This document shows positions 16,085-23,649 of a DNA stretch of 64,000 bases, one piece after another; the stretch's first letter is position 1; each line of letters begins with the position of its first letter. Source of the stretch: Streptomyces sp. AV19 (lineage in GTDB: Bacteria > Actinomycetota > Actinomycetes > Streptomycetales > Streptomycetaceae); assembly GCF_015999245.1 (NCBI RefSeq), contig NZ_JAEAMR010000019.1, forward strand, positions 24,760 to 88,759, read 5' to 3'. The position numbers and the translations under genes are program-made. The notes beneath the pieces were generated by a model. It saw only the letters and a list, made by a program, of their open reading frames with translations, searched no databases and was not told where the DNA came from.

Positions 16085-16962
16085 CACCGGTTCTCCGTTC
16101 CGGCCAGGGGCACGAACTCGTGGGTGAAGTGACGGTCGTACACGCCGGGCTCGAGGAACAGCTCCGGCTGTTCCGGGGCTTCGGCGGCGAGCGGACGGCG
16201 CAGAACCACGTCCATCGCTCCGAGATAGCGGTGGTTGTCGTTGAACACGTGGCAAGCGTGCCGCCACTGCTCGCGGACCCGGTCCCGCTGCTCCGGGGGC
16301 AGGGCCTCGATCCGGGCGCTGCTGGTGAGGTGCTCGGCGTAGGCGTCGACGACATCCGTCGGCCGGGCCGCCAGGGGACGCAGGGTGAAGTCGTACAGCT
16401 CCCACCCGGCGGGAGCGAGCTCCTCCAACCACTCCTCCCACCCATAGGCCGGGACACGGAACCCCAGAACGTCCGCCAACCGGTCCAACAGGGACGCCGA
16501 CGGAGTACTCCGGTAGTACAGGTGCGTGATCGAGACCATGCCCAGCGGGCGCAGCACCCGCCAGATCTCGCTGAACGCCGACTCCCTGTCCTCGACGAAC
16601 CCTAGCGCTCCCCCACAGACCACGACGTCGAACGTCTCCTCGGCCCACGGCAGCTTCCGCACGTCGCCCACGTGGAACGAGACCCGTTCGGCGATCCGTG
16701 CGGGGAGCGCCGCGGCGCTGCGCCGAGCCTCCTCGACGGCCGCCGCGTTGATCTCCACACCGTCCGTGCGGCAGCCGATGATGGCGGCGAGTTCGATGGA
16801 GGTGAAGCCGGTGTTCGACCCGACTTCGAGCACCCGGTGGTGCGGCCCGACGTGCAGGGTCTGGGCGAGGCGGGATATGGCGCGCTTCCCGCCGGGACAG
16901 CGGTTGGTCTCGCCCACCAGCGAGACCAGGTCCACGTAACCGATGTGCTGACCGAGAATCAT
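16084..16962 (-). CDS. SAM-dependent methyltransferase
   Basis: A 292-residue class I methyltransferase: motif I LEVGSNTGFTS (about residues 45-55), acidic VEIN at strand 2, GDVRKLPW and VVVCGGALGFVED for motifs III-IV. The C-terminal 100 residues form an alpha-rich cap (RVREQWRHACHVFNDNHRYL) typical of small-molecule enzymes. A strong AGGAGAGG precedes the ATG at 16962. It is the first gene of the pair with the aaRS-like enzyme, suggesting that the two act on the same compound. Confidence 0.8.
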   Translation of the reverse strand: MILGQHIGYVDLVSLVGETNRCPGGKRAISRLAQTLHVGPHHRVLEVGSNTGFTSIELAAIIGCRTDGVEINAAAVEEARRSAAALPARIAERVSFHVGDVRKLPWAEETFDVVVCGGALGFVEDRESAFSEIWRVLRPLGMVSITHLYYRSTPSASLLDRLADVLGFRVPAYGWEEWLEELAPAGWELYDFTLRPLAARPTDVVDAYAEHLTSSARIEALPPEQRDRVREQWRHACHVFNDNHRYLGAMDVVLRRPLAAEAPEQPELFLEPGVYDRHFTHEFVPLAGTENR

Positions 16963-16965
16963 TCA

Positions 16966-17320
16966 CCCTCTCCTGTCGGTTGACGTTCTCCTCGATGACT
17001 CGGGCGATGGCACTGCTCAGCGGGCCCGCATGCCGGTCGCAGGCGAGGACCAGGCCCAGGAGCATCTGCCGGTGCCGGGCCATCTCGTGCACCCGCATGA
17101 GAGCCGTCTCCGTCTCAACCTCCGTGTCGGGGCACGGCTCCCCCCAGGCGGCACGAACGCGCACTGCACGAGGCCGTGGGTCCCTCTGCTCGGGGAAGTG
17201 GTCCGGCCAGTGCCGGCGCTCGATGCCGCCGTCGTTCCGGGCCTGACCCCAGACAAGCGCACCCCGCCCCAGCGTCAGAAGGGCCAGGGTCGGTGTAGGC
17301 GGTGTACCGGGTGGATACAC
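16966..17320 (-). other. Possible coding remnant upstream of the methyltransferase
   Basis: In this frame the text looks protein-like (LMRVHEMARHRQMLLGLVLA, then SSAIARVIEENVNRQE), but it runs into the methyltransferase out of frame with no stop of its own, so a frameshift or a lost stop would be needed. A real gene may begin at the internal ATG near 17102. The stretch also carries the leader of the cassette. Confidence 0.25.
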
Positions 17321-17357
17321 CCTTGGCGTGTACGGACACGGCCGGTGTACCTACACC
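17292..17357. promoter_or_regulatory. GGTGTACC operator array between cassette and regulator
   Basis: Repeated GTGTA elements: GGTGTA at 17292-17297, GGTGTACC at 17301-17308, GTGTAC at 17328-17333 and GGTGTACC at 17344-17351, the last forming GGTGTA-cc-TACACC (17344-17357). They lie 85-150 bp before the regulator start at 17442, on the side facing the cassette, and are likely binding sites controlling the regulator, the cassette or both. Confidence 0.5.
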
Positions 17358-17441
17358 AGCCCGATCACCCCGGCCGCTGCTGCCCGCCCCTGCCCGCTGC
17401 TACGTTCCTGGTACACAGACCGTCGGCCCCGAGGGGGAACG

Positions 17442-18794
17442 ATGGCACCACTCGCCCCGGCCACCGGCAACCCGCTCGCCGCCCTCCTGCAGCGGATCGG
17501 GATGCGCCCGGAGCAGCTCATCGCCCGCGTCAACGAGCAACGGGCCCGCCGCGGCTCCCCGCCCTTGGACATCAAGAGCGCCTACCCCTGGCTCCGCGAC
17601 CCCCCAGTACGGCCCGCCAAGGAGAACGAGGCCGACGCCCTGGCCGTCCTGTCCGTCCGCGCCGGCCGGACCGTCACCGCGGCCGAACTCGGCTGGACCG
17701 GGCCACGCCGCCGCCGGCACCCCCGCCGCCTCGCCACCCCGTGCGAGGCCCTCGCCAGCGAACTCCTCCACGAGATCACCCAGGGGGACCACATGGACCG
17801 CCGCCACTTCATGCTCCTCACCGGAACCGCCGTCACCGCCCCGGCCCTCGCCCTCCTCATCGGAGACAACACCCCCGCACACGCCGCCGAGACCAGCGGC
17901 CGCCTCTCCCCCGAACTCGTCACCACCATCGAGAAGTCCGTCCGCGAACTCCGCGACCTCGACGACAACACCGGCAGCGCCACCGGCCTCGTCTGGGCCG
18001 GAGGACTATGGCAAAGCGTCAGCCGCGTCGTCCTCAACGCCCGCTACCCCGCCGCCGAAGGCCAGCGCCTGCGCACCGCCTTCATCGAACTGTCCGAGCT
18101 CTACGGCTGGATGCTCTTCGACGCCGACCAACACCCCCAGGCTCAGCGCGTCTACCAGACCGGCATGCGCCTCGCCCACGAAACCGACCTCACCCGCGAC
18201 ACCGGACTCGCCACCCGCAACCTCCTCGCCTCCGCGGCCTACCAAGCCTCCTGGCTCAGCCAGCACACCGAAGCCAAGACCCTCCTCGACGTCGCCGGGC
18301 ACAACCCCCGCTCCATCCCACCGCGCGTCCAGGCCGTCATCGCCGACCGCCAGATCTTCGCCGCCGGCCGCCGCGGCGACACCGAAAGCCTGCGCCGCGC
18401 CCGTGACACCGCACACGACCAGCTCCAGGCCACCGGCACGGACGAACCCTGGTGGGCCCGCTGGCTCAGCCACCCCGCCATCGACGCCGCCACCGGCCGC
18501 GCCTGGCTCGCCGCCCACCAGCCCGCAGAAGCCGAGGACTACCTCGCCCGTCGGCTCGAAGCCGCCCGCGACGCCTACCCGCGCGACCGCATGCTCGCCA
18601 CCCTCGACCTCGCCGACGCCCACCGCCTCACCGGCGACCACGATGCGGCCGTCACCCTCGTCCACCAGGCCACTGACCTCGCCGACCATGTCGACTCACA
18701 ACGAGCCCAAGCCCGGCTCCACGAGATCACCACCGCCCTCACCACGCCTCCCGCCATCCGCACTCGCCACCCCGGCACGGCACGGTCATCATGA
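17442..18794 (+). CDS. TPR-containing regulatory protein with twin-arginine-like internal segment
   Basis: A 450-residue protein starting at ATG 17442 (GAGGGGGA upstream). The first 100 residues form a degenerate helix-turn-helix-like region (LLQRIGMRPEQLIARVNEQR). A DRRHFMLLTGTAVTAPALALL segment then looks like a twin-arginine or signal-anchor core in mid-protein, and a TPR-like helical array (about 150-440) follows. Streptomyces regulators with this three-part layout are often annotated as XRE/TPR or Tat-signal proteins and control secondary metabolism or development. Its divergent position and the GGTGTACC array suggest control of the 10863-16962 cassette. Confidence 0.65.
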   Translation: MAPLAPATGNPLAALLQRIGMRPEQLIARVNEQRARRGSPPLDIKSAYPWLRDPPVRPAKENEADALAVLSVRAGRTVTAAELGWTGPRRRRHPRRLATPCEALASELLHEITQGDHMDRRHFMLLTGTAVTAPALALLIGDNTPAHAAETSGRLSPELVTTIEKSVRELRDLDDNTGSATGLVWAGGLWQSVSRVVLNARYPAAEGQRLRTAFIELSELYGWMLFDADQHPQAQRVYQTGMRLAHETDLTRDTGLATRNLLASAAYQASWLSQHTEAKTLLDVAGHNPRSIPPRVQAVIADRQIFAAGRRGDTESLRRARDTAHDQLQATGTDEPWWARWLSHPAIDAATGRAWLAAHQPAEAEDYLARRLEAARDAYPRDRMLATLDLADAHRLTGDHDAAVTLVHQATDLADHVDSQRAQARLHEITTALTTPPAIRTRHPGTARSS

Positions 18795-18892
18795 CCGCAT
18801 TACTCCGTTATCCCGAGTCAAAACCAGTGTCGGCGTCCGCGAGTTCCTGGAGAGACCCACCAGGTCTCCCCTGACCTCAGACACTGGCCCCA

Positions 18893-19173
18893 TGAGCGCC
18901 CAGCCCAACAAGGTCAAGATCCTCCCCGGGCCGCAGCCTTCTGGCCTGCGGGAGACGCAGTTGAGCAGCCTCACTCGGGAGAGACCGGCTGCTTACATCC
19001 ACCTGGGCAAGCTGTGGCCGATGCGGCCTACCGCCCACGGGCGCAAGTCAAGTGACATCTGGCCTTCCATCGACCACGGCAAAGGGCTGGCCCCCGCGGG
19101 GGCCAGCCCTTTGCCGTGGTCGACTACGTTGCCGGCGTTTCCAATGGAAACGGTCAGGCCGCTCTCTCAGTGA
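18893..19173 (+). CDS. Doubtful small ORF
   Basis: A 93-codon frame from ATG 18893 with GC-rich third positions in its first 60 codons (PNKVKILPGPQPSGLRETQL), but no ribosome-binding site, no recognised family, and a 3' half that runs through the perfect palindrome at 19070 and the parS-like site at 19137. It may be a remnant. The rest of the 359-bp gap (18795-19153) holds only these two sites. Confidence 0.2.
19070..19123. terminator. Perfect 54-bp palindrome, bidirectional terminator
   Basis: Bases 19070-19096 are the exact reverse complement of 19097-19123, with centre CCCCCGCGGGGG and no unpaired loop. It lies between the convergent regulator (ends 18794) and parA (ends 19154) and so can terminate both transcripts. 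The absence of a loop is unusual for a terminator and would allow cruciform extrusion next to the parS-like site at 19137. Confidence 0.7.
19137..19151. repeat. parS: parS-like site 1
   Basis: GTTTCCAATGGAAAC, a 15-bp palindrome (arms GTTTCC/GGAAAC), just 3' of parA. Five copies cluster around parA-parB. They resemble the chromosomal parS arms (GTTTC...GAAAC) with a different centre, as expected for a plasmid-specific ParB. Confidence 0.75.
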
Positions 19174-20044
19174 AGCCGAGGTGCGTCATTACCTTGCGGT
19201 AGTCCACCGACGGGTTGCTGTTCGGGAGGAGGACCGGCAGCGGGCACTCGTCCTCGTACAGCTTCTTCGCGTCGGCCGAGTACCGGATGTAGGGGAGCAG
19301 GACCGAGCCGTACATGGCCTCGGCTGCCTCGGCGGCGCGACGGGCGGCCGCCTCCTTATACGTCTTGGTCGGCGTTCCGGTGAGGAGCATGTGGTTGAGG
19401 GTGGGGCGGCCGGGTACGGAGCGCCGGTTGCGGTTCTTGTCCCGCACGCGTTCCAGTTCGTCGGTGAGCCCCTTGACGAGGCGGACGTCCTTGGGATCAG
19501 CCTTGATCGAGGGGATCACGGAGTCGTCCTCGTCCATCATCCGGAGGATCGAGTAGGGCATCCTGCCGTAGCTGGCCGGGAAGTCCACGTAGAAGACGGT
19601 GTCGTCGCCTTCGTAGGCACGGAGGATTTCGGCGAACCAGTCGTTTCGGTCCGGATCCTCGGCAATCGCGGTGTCCGCGCCAGCCATGGCGGGGCTGCTG
19701 GGTACGACCCGGAGGTTCGGGATGGGAGCGAAGGCGTCGTCGTCGTAGCCGTCGCCAACGCGGTACCGGGCCGGCAGGGCGACCTCATCGAGTGATGCGC
19801 CGTAGATCAGGTCGAGCGAGGTCTTTTTGCCCTTAAGGGCGGTCTGGTCGTAGCCGAGGACGAGCGAGGACGACATGTTGCTGTCCAGGTCAAAGACGAC
19901 TCCGGGGTATCCGCGCATAGCCGCGATGACGGCCATCGAGGTGACGCTGGTGGTCTTCGTTGAGCCGCCACACTCGATCACGTACGCCCAGATGAGGGGC
20001 CAATTGCGGCCCTTGGGGCGGAAGCGGCGGTTGAGGGCCGTCAT
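19154..20044 (-). CDS. parA: ParA-family partition ATPase with atypical Walker A
   Basis: A 296-residue ParA homologue. The P-loop region reads VIECGGSTKTTS (about residues 22-33): the catalytic lysine and Thr are present, but the signature lysine that normally precedes the two glycines is a cysteine (codon TGT), and the usual Gly before the second Lys is Thr. Walker A' VVFDLDSN and a Walker B-like VFYVDFPASYG (about 150-160) follow. The ATG overlaps the parB stop (ATGA). ParA drives plasmid segregation along nucleoid DNA with ParB bound to parS. No N-terminal HTH is seen, so ParB probably regulates the operon. Confidence 0.8.
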   Translation of the reverse strand: MTALNRRFRPKGRNWPLIWAYVIECGGSTKTTSVTSMAVIAAMRGYPGVVFDLDSNMSSSLVLGYDQTALKGKKTSLDLIYGASLDEVALPARYRVGDGYDDDAFAPIPNLRVVPSSPAMAGADTAIAEDPDRNDWFAEILRAYEGDDTVFYVDFPASYGRMPYSILRMMDEDDSVIPSIKADPKDVRLVKGLTDELERVRDKNRNRRSVPGRPTLNHMLLTGTPTKTYKEAAARRAAEAAEAMYGSVLLPYIRYSADAKKLYEDECPLPVLLPNSNPSVDYRKVMTHLGFTERAA

Positions 20045-21381
20045 CGGGTTCCTCCTGCGGTGGACAGACCGAGCTTCTTCTTCTCCCATTCGGTCTGCGG
20101 TTCGTACTCCGCATGCTCTTGGAGAACGCGCACGTAGTGGATCTCGCGGCTGCTCCAGGACTGGCGGCGCGCGGCGGTGCGAAGTTCCGCGGCGGCCAGA
20201 CCGCTTGCGAAGGCAGCGAGCCGTTGCAGCGCGGCGTCACCGAACTCCTGCACCGCGTTGAAGTACGCCATAGCGTCAGCGACCTCGAGACCATGTCGCT
20301 TGGCTTCCCGTAGCCAGATGAACGCACGCTGTTGGGCGGCGGACTGCTGCTGTGGGGCGAGCATGGTGGCGGTGAGCACGCCGAGAAGGAGCTCGTGGTT
20401 CTCAGGGTCGGCGGTATCGACGGTCTCGATAAGGAGGCGGCAGGCGGCGTCACGAGCTGCCGCTGCGCTGCGGCGGTCGGACTCGTCGTCCCCTTCGGGC
20501 ACCTGGCGCTTCTTCGGCTTGCGCTGGGCAGGCGGGCCGCCCGCAGCGTTTCCATTGGAAACGGCTTCGCGATTCGCCGACGGTGCCTCAGCGGCGGCTT
20601 CGTCGGCGTTTCCATCGGAAACGGGGATGTCGTCGGGTGCGTCATCGGCCTGGCGTTGGCGAGCCAGGATCTGTGCGTGGGCCTCCGCGGGTCGCTTGCC
20701 GCCGAGCACGAGGGCGAGGTAGTCCCGCTGGTCCTTGCCGTCCAGCTTCTGGGCCTTCTCAGCGGAGCTGACGTTCAGCCTCCCGTCCCTCAGCGCCTGC
20801 TGCACCTCGGGGGCGAGGTCGAGCAGTTTGACGCGCTTCCAGACGGTGCCTTTAGAGATAGTGCCCTCGGCGGTTTCGCCCACCTTCTCTGCGATCTGCT
20901 CGTAGGAGAGGCCGGACCCACGGAGCTCGTGGTAGTGCTCGGCTTCCTCCAGCGGGCTGAGCTGGGCGCGCCTCAGGTTCTCGATCAGGGTGACGAGGCG
21001 GGCGTCTTCCACCTTGTCGTCTCGCAGCACGCTGGGGATGGTCTTCCAGCCCAGCTGCTGGATGGCGCGCCAGCGGTGCTCGCCGAAGAGGATCACGTTC
21101 GGTGCGGTGATCTTGTCGGCGGTCTCCGGGTAGGTCTTGAGCCAGACCTCGGCACGGATGTGAGCGATGTTCTGCAGGAGGCCGACTTCACTGATGGTGG
21201 CGGCGAGCTCGGGTACCCCCTTCATCTCCCTTCGGTTGAAGGGGTTGGGGCACAAGGTTGCAGGGTCCAGGTCCAGTGTGTCGCCGCTGCGGTCCTTGTC
21301 GGTGTACAGGACCTCTTCAGGGGCGACGAGCGGGGTGGACTTGGTGCTTTTGCGCTTGGGCCGCGGGAGCGTGCCTGCCAT
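20041..21381 (-). CDS. parB: ParB-family partition protein
   Basis: A 446-residue ParB. The N-terminal nuclease-like domain contains ELAATISEVGLLQNI and the box II equivalent LFGEHRWRA (GEHR for the usual GERR, the CTP-binding motif). The central HTH (LSYEQIAEKVGETAEGTISKGTVWKR split as helix and turn, about 170-195) would read parS. A disordered linker (about 255-315) is followed by a helical C-terminal domain of about 120 residues, longer than in chromosomal ParB. Two parS-like palindromes lie within the linker coding sequence and encode VSNGN and VSDGN. GGAG 8 bp before ATG 21381. Confidence 0.85.
   Translation of the reverse strand: MAGTLPRPKRKSTKSTPLVAPEEVLYTDKDRSGDTLDLDPATLCPNPFNRREMKGVPELAATISEVGLLQNIAHIRAEVWLKTYPETADKITAPNVILFGEHRWRAIQQLGWKTIPSVLRDDKVEDARLVTLIENLRRAQLSPLEEAEHYHELRGSGLSYEQIAEKVGETAEGTISKGTVWKRVKLLDLAPEVQQALRDGRLNVSSAEKAQKLDGKDQRDYLALVLGGKRPAEAHAQILARQRQADDAPDDIPVSDGNADEAAAEAPSANREAVSNGNAAGGPPAQRKPKKRQVPEGDDESDRRSAAAARDAACRLLIETVDTADPENHELLLGVLTATMLAPQQQSAAQQRAFIWLREAKRHGLEVADAMAYFNAVQEFGDAALQRLAAFASGLAAAELRTAARRQSWSSREIHYVRVLQEHAEYEPQTEWEKKKLGLSTAGGTR
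20548..20562. repeat. parS: parS-like site 2 (inside parB)
   Basis: GTTTCCATTGGAAAC within the parB linker region; the coding strand reads V-S-N-G-N. Flanked by the extended GC...GGC context shared by sites 4 and 5. Confidence 0.7.
20608..20622. repeat. parS: parS-like site 3 (inside parB)
   Basis: GTTTCCATCGGAAAC, 60 bp from site 2. Same palindromic arms with a C in the centre; the coding strand reads V-S-D-G-N. Confidence 0.65.
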
Positions 21382-21424
21382 TGATTCTCCAGGACTGCGG
21401 TCAGAAGTACGGCCCGAGAGTAGC

Positions 21425-21439
21425 GTTTCCAATGGAAAC
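21425..21439. repeat. parS: parS-like site 4 (parAB upstream)
   Basis: GTTTCCAATGGAAAC, 44 bp upstream of the parB start, in a position to couple ParB binding to autoregulation. Confidence 0.75.
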
Positions 21440-21522
21440 GGCGCCTCCTGGCGTCACCGAACTCGCCCTCGCGTCGCTGGCTAATCATCATAAACCAGGG
21501 CAATACGCCTGCATGAGCGAGC

Positions 21523-21537
21523 GTTTCCATTGGAAAC
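21523..21537. repeat. parS: parS-like site 5 (parAB upstream)
   Basis: GTTTCCATTGGAAAC, 98 bp from site 4. Between the two lies an AT-rich segment with a possible minus-strand -10 (TATGAT, 21487-21492), so sites 4 and 5 bracket the likely parAB promoter. Confidence 0.75.
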
Positions 21538-21611
21538 GGCCCCCAGAACCACAGGAGGGTCCGACCCATCCCAGCTATTCCCGGATGAATCGGACCCCGA
21601 CGTCGTGAGGA

Positions 21612-22052
21612 TCAGTAGGTACCCAGCTGCTCCGTCAGGAGCCCATGGGGTCCGGGCCTTTGGGGTCTGCAACGGTCGAACCCCATCAGAGGGCCACCAG
21701 GAGGCATAGCGGCGTCATCCTCGTACGAGTCGTGGTACGACACCCGGTCCCCGACGTCGACCGAGGCACCTTTGGCAGCGGCACCCTCCAGGTGACCCAT
21801 CTTCTGCAGCCGTGCGGTGGCGGAGACAACGGGGTCGGTCGTGAAGTCGGCGACGTGGCCGCGGGGCAGGACCAGGAGGTGGCCGTCGGCGCAGCCGCCG
21901 CTGCGGGGCACGATCGCGAGGGCGTCGGTCCACTCCTGGACGATCGCGGCCGGGGCTCCGTCATGGCTGATCCGACAGAACAGGCAGTCAGGGCGCATGC
22001 TGCCGTCGTCACCCTCGCTGATCTCGATCTCGCACAGGGCCGGAGCGGTCAC
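21612..22052 (-). CDS. Truncated HIT-like protein
   Basis: A 146-residue protein whose first 80 residues closely match the HIT domain of the neighbour at 22726 (shared CxFC, EWTDALAIVPRSGGC, DGHLLVLP, VADFT, DPVVSAT). The catalytic H-x-H-x-H segment is missing: after about residue 82 the sequence departs into an unrelated tail (ASVDVGDRVSYHDSYEDDAA). It therefore probably lacks nucleotide hydrolase activity and may bind nucleotides or be decaying. GTG start at 22052 overlaps the stop of the upstream gene (GTGA), so it is still embedded in the operon. Confidence 0.6.
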   Translation of the reverse strand: MTAPALCEIEISEGDDGSMRPDCLFCRISHDGAPAAIVQEWTDALAIVPRSGGCADGHLLVLPRGHVADFTTDPVVSATARLQKMGHLEGAAAKGASVDVGDRVSYHDSYEDDAAMPPGGPLMGFDRCRPQRPGPHGLLTEQLGTY

Positions 22053-22729
22053 GCGCTCACCCCTTTGATGGCGTCGGACAGGAGCGCAGCGACGTCGGCG
22101 CCGTGCGGGTCGGCGTAGCTGTCGTGGTCGCTGATGTCGAACACGGCGCCCTTCGCGGCGACGGTGAAGCCGGGGACGACGAGGGCGGCGCGGCCTTCCA
22201 GCTCGGTGTTGAGGCGGTCGGCGTCGAGGGAAGCGAGCCAGGTCTGGGTGTAGGGCCCGAGGCGCAGCAGCGTGTAGCCGGTGCCATCGGTTCGGCGGGC
22301 TTCAACGTGGACGCCGTAGTGGGCGGGGTCCATGCCGATGTCGCCGGGCAGCGGCAGGTTCGCGGCGGCGTGGGTGAGCATCGCGTAGGCCGGCTGCCAG
22401 GCTCCGAGGATCGCGGTCGTCTTGCAGCGCAGCCAGCCTCGGTCGGTGTAGCCGAGCTGGCGGCCGTGGAGGTAGGCCGCGGCGTGCGGGGTGTCGGGGT
22501 GGACCAGGGCCACGGCGATCATCTCGGTGCCGTGGTCGTCGCCGGGGCGCGGGTGCGCGCGCTCGACGAACGGGCCGACCCGCACGGCGATGTCCTGGGA
22601 GCAGCCAGGCGTCCAGGGCTGCGGATCGCGCACGGCGGCGAGTATGGCGCGGAAGTCGTCGACGGCGGCCTGGTCGTCGGGGGAGAGGACGCCGGGCGCG
22701 CGGCCGGGGCGGCGGAAGAGGCGCTTCAT
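22049..22729 (-). CDS. Hypothetical operon protein
   Basis: A 226-residue soluble protein without a family I recognise. The N-terminus is basic (KRLFRRPGR), then come mixed alpha/beta segments with QPAYAMLTHAAANLPLPGDI and a C-terminal VVPGFTVAAKGAVFDISDHD. The phrase GAVFDISDHDSYAD resembles the tail of the truncated HIT protein next to it, so the two products may be related at their C-termini. ATG 22729 overlaps the stop of the RapZ-C/HIT gene (ATGA); its stop overlaps the next GTG. Confidence 0.55.
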   Translation of the reverse strand: MKRLFRRPGRAPGVLSPDDQAAVDDFRAILAAVRDPQPWTPGCSQDIAVRVGPFVERAHPRPGDDHGTEMIAVALVHPDTPHAAAYLHGRQLGYTDRGWLRCKTTAILGAWQPAYAMLTHAAANLPLPGDIGMDPAHYGVHVEARRTDGTGYTLLRLGPYTQTWLASLDADRLNTELEGRAALVVPGFTVAAKGAVFDISDHDSYADPHGADVAALLSDAIKGVSA

Positions 22730-23649
22730 CGGGTGGGCTCCTGTTCGCGGGCGGGGTGGGGCCAGGGGAGGGCGAGGCCGTCGTCGGCAGTGCGGGGCAG
22801 CAGGTGGCCGTGCAGGTGGAAGACCGTCTGGGTGGCCGCCTCGCCGCAGGAGGTGAGGTAGTTCCACTGCCCGCCCAGTTGCTGGGCGAGCTCGGCGGCG
22901 CGCAGTTGGACGGTGGCGGAGACGACCGGGTCGACGGTGAAGTCCGCAACGTGAACCTTGGGGAGGACCAGGAGGTGGCCGTCGGTGCAGCCGCCGCTGC
23001 GGGGGACGATCGCGAGGGCGTCGGTCCACTCGCGGACGATCTGCGCCGGGGCGTCGTCGTGGGCGATGGCGCAGAACGGGCAGCCGGAGCGTGGATGCTT
23101 CCGGGGTACTGGGGGTTGGTCGATGTGGTGGTGGGTGACCGCGACGCGGACGTCGGCCTCCTGCATGCGCCGGCCGATCGCTTCGGCGATGGCGGGTGCC
23201 CTGTGCCTGCCGTACCAGCAGTTCACCAGGAGCTGGACCGGGTGGCCGTGCGCGGCGGCACGTAACGCGGTGAGCTCGTGCACGGCGTCGTCGATGATGC
23301 GAGCCGCGCCCGGGGTGGCCAGGACATAGTCGCGGATGCCAGCGTCGCGTCCGGTCTGGCGGGCGACGACGTCGGCGAGGGTCGGGTCGTCCGGCGGGTT
23401 CAGCAGGGCGTTGGTGAGGTTGATGGCGAGGACGGCGGCGCGGTAGCGCGGGGGCGGCGGGTCCTGCCAGCGGGCGCCGAAGCTGTCGATGAACACGTCG
23501 TACTGCACGGGGTCTCCAGGAAGAAGTGAGAGCGGTGGCCGCGCGGGGGCGGGCCGCCGTGCGAAGGGTCGGTCAGGAGCGGGCACCGCGCCGTGCTCCT
23601 GGCAGTACACGGTGCCCGCAGGCTCGACGACGCGGACGTCATGGGTCAT
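22726..23649 (-). CDS. RapZ C-terminal domain fused to a HIT domain
   Basis: A 307-residue two-domain protein. After a Pro/Arg-rich N-terminus (about 50 residues), residues 55-185 resemble the RapZ C-terminal domain (VFIDSFGARW, ALLN, RIIDDAVHEL, VNCWYGRHRAPAIAEAI, then VTHHHID), which binds an amino-sugar phosphate and RNA in RapZ. Residues 190-305 form a HIT nucleotide hydrolase/transferase domain with the zinc-type CPFC and an intact FHLHGHLLP triad. The fusion suggests sensing plus hydrolysis or transfer of a nucleotide derivative. ATG 23649 overlaps the upstream stop. No other RapZ domain (kinase-like) is present. Confidence 0.65.
   Translation of the reverse strand: MTHDVRVVEPAGTVYCQEHGAVPAPDRPFARRPAPARPPLSLLPGDPVQYDVFIDSFGARWQDPPPPRYRAAVLAINLTNALLNPPDDPTLADVVARQTGRDAGIRDYVLATPGAARIIDDAVHELTALRAAAHGHPVQLLVNCWYGRHRAPAIAEAIGRRMQEADVRVAVTHHHIDQPPVPRKHPRSGCPFCAIAHDDAPAQIVREWTDALAIVPRSGGCTDGHLLVLPKVHVADFTVDPVVSATVQLRAAELAQQLGGQWNYLTSCGEAATQTVFHLHGHLLPRTADDGLALPWPHPAREQEPTR

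Noticed and set aside
15050..17320. A single 756-residue minus-strand protein
   Set aside because: The frame is merely kept open by high GC; the real starts at 16084 (synthetase core) and 16962 (methyltransferase, other frame) are marked by overlaps and ribosome-binding sites.
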